10,051 nt of DNA, taken from positions 1-10,051 of the forward strand of contig CALLXZ010000222.1 of the NCBI GenBank assembly GCA_937875605.1. Direction: 5' to 3'. Source of the DNA: an uncultured Moheibacter sp. (GTDB lineage Bacteria; Bacteroidota; Bacteroidia; Flavobacteriales; Weeksellaceae). Below the pieces are notes generated by a model. That model was not told the origin of the DNA, searched no databases, and saw nothing but the letters and a program-made list of their open reading frames with translations. Made by a program: the position numbers and the translations under genes. Shown piece by piece: positions 7,936-10,051 of the stretch (positions within the stretch are counted from its first letter, which is position 1; every line of letters starts with the position of its first letter).

Positions 7936-9408
7936 ATGCAGAAGACAGGACTATTGGTTTTGACCAATCTATTTATATTTCTTTCATTTATTTCGGAAAC
8001 AAAGGCTAAATCGTATTTCTTTTTTCCACAACAAGTTGAAAATGAGAGGGTAGACTCGTTAATTAGTCGGGCGGAACAGCTGTATGATGCGGAGGCGTTT
8101 GATCAAGCACTAGAAATTTACCTTTCGGCAAAAGAAATTTCGGAAGAAGAAAAATACTCAAAAGGGCTTGCTCATTCGTATTTAGGGATTTCGGGTATTT
8201 ACTTTGTGAAAGGTAAATTAGATATTTCTACTTCTTATTTGATGAAAGCAAAAGAGCAGACCTTTGCTAAACAAGATCTGGATATTTTGTATTCGATTTC
8301 ATTTCGGGAAGGATTAAACCTCCACATGTTGGGGCTGTATGATGAAGCAATAAAACGCTACAAAGAGGCTATCAATATCTCGGATAAGATTGATAATAAT
8401 GAAGATCGGATCAATAAATTATTTGGTGCGTATATAAACATAGGAGATGTTTATCAATTAAAAAAACAGAATGATTCTGCACTTTATTATTACAAATCAG
8501 CTTATCATTCGCCAACAACGAATATCAATAATAAATTTACGAGCTCTGTCAGCATTTCTGAAATGTACGCTGAAAATGGAGAATTGGATTCAAGTAAAAT
8601 TTATCTGATGTTTGCAGAGGATTATTCCCAAAAACTCGGATCAAAATTTTCAGCAGCCCTTTTAAGTGAAATTTACGGTAAGTATTATGATGCTTCCGGA
8701 GATGTTCAAAGCGCGATCATTTCGTATAAAAAAGCACTTGAATTAAATAAAGAAATCAAGAATCCAAGAGAAAAATTGTACAAATTACTTTCAGAGGCTT
8801 ACCAGAAAAAAGGAAACGATGAGTTGTCAAATGTTTATCTGAAACAATATGTACATATAAAAGACAGTCTGGAAGAAGCCCGAAAACGAAATCTCAATGT
8901 CCCGGTTATGCTTGCAAAAACGGACAATGAAATAAAGATAGAAAAAGCGGAAGCTACTGCGAGGAACATTTTTATTTTGGCAGGAATTTTAATTATTGCA
9001 ATTCTTACAGGTGTCTATTTGTATTTGAAAAGACAACGTAGAAAAAGTTTGAAAGGAAAAAGGGAAAATATTCAGTTGAAAAAGAAGCTAAATAATGCTT
9101 TTGAAGAAGTCGTTTCGCTTGCTAATGAGAATTCGCCTAATTTTTTATCCCGATTCATAGAAGTCTATCCTGAATTTTATAATCAATTGATCATGGAGTA
9201 TCCTGATTTGACTTCGGCTGATTTAAAGCTTTGCGCCTTGATGAAACTTGATTTCTCCACAAAAGAAATAGCGGAAATGACCTTTAGTTCGCTTCGCACT
9301 ATTCAAAACAGGAAATACAAACTGCGAAAAAAATTCCGGCTTTCCTCCGAAGAAAACCTAAACCAATGGATTCAGAATCATCACATCGAATCATTGGTGC
9401 AAGCATAA
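7936..9408 (+). CDS. Membrane-anchored TPR protein with C-terminal LuxR-type HTH (putative one-component regulator)
   Basis: The 490-residue product starts with a hydrophobic signal sequence (residues 5-20). Tandem TPR-like helix pairs follow over about residues 36-310 (for example LYDEAIKRYKEAINI, GDVQSAIISYKKALELNKE). A transmembrane helix lies at about 344-364 (NIFILAGILIIAILTGVYLYL), then a basic stop-transfer stretch (KRQRRKSLKGKR) and a coiled-coil-like helix to about 397. The C-terminus (about 424-482) is a LuxR/GerE-like HTH: DLTSADLKLCALMKLDFSTKEIAEM, then SSLRTIQNRKYKLRKKF as recognition helix. The order implies TPRs in the periplasm and DNA binding in the cytoplasm, so a signal could cross the membrane in one polypeptide. 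Such proteins are common in Bacteroidota, often without known targets. It converges on the susD-like gene; regulation of that locus is possible but not shown. Confidence 0.9.
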   Translation: MQKTGLLVLTNLFIFLSFISETKAKSYFFFPQQVENERVDSLISRAEQLYDAEAFDQALEIYLSAKEISEEEKYSKGLAHSYLGISGIYFVKGKLDISTSYLMKAKEQTFAKQDLDILYSISFREGLNLHMLGLYDEAIKRYKEAINISDKIDNNEDRINKLFGAYINIGDVYQLKKQNDSALYYYKSAYHSPTTNINNKFTSSVSISEMYAENGELDSSKIYLMFAEDYSQKLGSKFSAALLSEIYGKYYDASGDVQSAIISYKKALELNKEIKNPREKLYKLLSEAYQKKGNDELSNVYLKQYVHIKDSLEEARKRNLNVPVMLAKTDNEIKIEKAEATARNIFILAGILIIAILTGVYLYLKRQRRKSLKGKRENIQLKKKLNNAFEEVVSLANENSPNFLSRFIEVYPEFYNQLIMEYPDLTSADLKLCALMKLDFSTKEIAEMTFSSLRTIQNRKYKLRKKFRLSSEENLNQWIQNHHIESLVQA

Positions 9409-9432
9409 AAAGAGCCGCAATATCTGCGGCTC
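9407..9432 (-). terminator. Rho-independent terminator for the susD-like gene
   Basis: A perfect 8-bp stem, GAGCCGCA (9412-9419) with TGCGGCTC (9425-9432), closes a 5-base loop. On the minus strand it is followed by five T (9411-9407). It lies 38 bases past the susD-like stop. In the plus direction no T-run follows, so it should work mainly for the leftward gene, although its stem could also slow transcripts leaving the TPR/HTH gene. The T-run overlaps the stop codon of that gene. Confidence 0.85.
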
Positions 9433-9469
9433 CCCTATAAAAACATTAAATCCTTTATTATATTTTATA

Positions 9470-10051
9470 TTAATAACTTGGATTCTGAACCATTCCCGGA
9501 TTCGTATTCATTTCATGAATCGGAATAGGGAAAACTCTTCTGGAATCGGAGAAAGGGATGTCACAATTTACAGTACAGTTTGCATTTTTCTGAATGCTCA
9601 ATTGGTATCTGTTTAAATCGAAATAACGATGCCCTTCAAAAGCCAATTCAATTCTTCTCTGATTTAGGATTTCATCTAATAATGCTTGTCCTGAACCTGA
9701 AAAAGAATATTCCGGATTTCTATATGTTTGTACCCAGCTCACCAACTCTGTTAAAGATTGAGATGGATTTGTGTAGTACAAAGCTTCTATTTTATTTAAC
9801 AATACTTCAGTAGCACGGATAATCACAACGTCATTATCCACTCCGCCAAATTTAGCTACACCGTAAGGTTTAGGATTATCAGTCGTATCCCATTCTGTGT
9901 ACAATGCTTTTCTGGAGTCAGTCGCAGGAATCAGATTATAAAAATCAGTCGTTGCAGCCGTATCTTCATAACGCCCAGGTGACCAGGTAGCATAAAGCGC
10001 ATCATTGGCTCCCGGATTATGCAATTCTGTAAAGTCAATTCCGAAAAGTGT
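9470..10051 (-). CDS. SusD/RagB-family outer-membrane nutrient-binding lipoprotein (3' part only)
   Basis: The last 193 residues of a SusD/RagB protein are visible; the frame is open to the right edge, and a full protein is usually around 450-600 residues. Recognisable C-terminal landmarks are VVIIRATEVLLNKIEALYY, LLDEILNQRRIELAFEGHRYFDLNRY and the terminal RRVFPIPIHEMNTNPGMVQNPSY. SusD proteins are surface lipoproteins that cap a TonB-dependent SusC channel and capture glycans, peptides or other nutrients; the ligand-binding residues are not identifiable from this fragment. The partner susC usually lies just upstream, here beyond the right edge. A small cysteine pair (CTVNC) precedes the terminal motif, in a loop that varies in the family. 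A terminator follows the gene, so it is the last of its transcript. Confidence 0.93.
   Translation of the reverse strand, partial: TLFGIDFTELHNPGANDALYATWSPGRYEDTAATTDFYNLIPATDSRKALYTEWDTTDNPKPYGVAKFGGVDNDVVIIRATEVLLNKIEALYYTNPSQSLTELVSWVQTYRNPEYSFSGSGQALLDEILNQRRIELAFEGHRYFDLNRYQLSIQKNANCTVNCDIPFSDSRRVFPIPIHEMNTNPGMVQNPSY

Overview
The window looks like a chromosomal segment of a Bacteroidota bacterium, most likely Flavobacteriia. The reasons are a C-terminal type IX secretion (T9SS) type A sorting domain, a SusD/RagB outer-membrane nutrient-binding protein, a membrane-anchored TPR plus LuxR-type HTH regulator of the kind common in this phylum, AT-rich leaders without Shine-Dalgarno sequences, and -7 boxes fitting TAnnTTTG. 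These assignments come from reading the translated sequence; no database search was run.

Layout. Positions 1-5616 (minus) hold one giant secreted protein with SpvB (Salmonella virulence plasmid B/TcaC N-terminal type), FG-GAP/VCBS and RHS/YD-repeat regions. It runs off the left edge just after the RHS core, so its variable C-terminal tip and any immunity gene are not visible. Its signal peptide is in a different frame from the rest, with the break near 5555. Directly upstream, 26 bases away, is a 145-residue secreted protein with a T9SS sorting domain (5643-6080, minus), probably in the same transcript. A divergent promoter region (6081-6257) separates this pair from a rightward cluster: a DAO-type FAD-dependent oxidoreductase (6258-7307), a small RDD-family membrane protein (7337-7813) and a TPR/HTH regulator (7936-9408). 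A leftward susD-like gene enters from the right edge and ends at 9470. A hairpin with a U-tract, oriented for this leftward gene, sits between the two convergent genes.

How the genes relate. The small T9SS protein and the SpvB/RHS protein form a two-gene export/toxin-like module; the architecture resembles a fusion of the TcB and TcC components of Tc toxins, whose SpvB/RHS parts form a closed shell around a C-terminal effector. The oxidoreductase and RDD protein look like ordinary housekeeping genes. The TPR/HTH protein appears to be a one-component membrane-spanning regulator, and the susD locus beside it is a plausible but unproven target.

The observation most worth a second look is the 5' end of the giant gene. 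The signal peptide and mature protein overlap on the same bases in two frames, exactly as expected if one 7-bp unit of a tandem pair (AAGCACA) had been lost. That could be an inactivating deletion, a phase-variable switch or a sequence error. No tRNA, rRNA, CRISPR array, insertion sequence or attachment site was seen, and no stretch over 300 bases lacks a gene.
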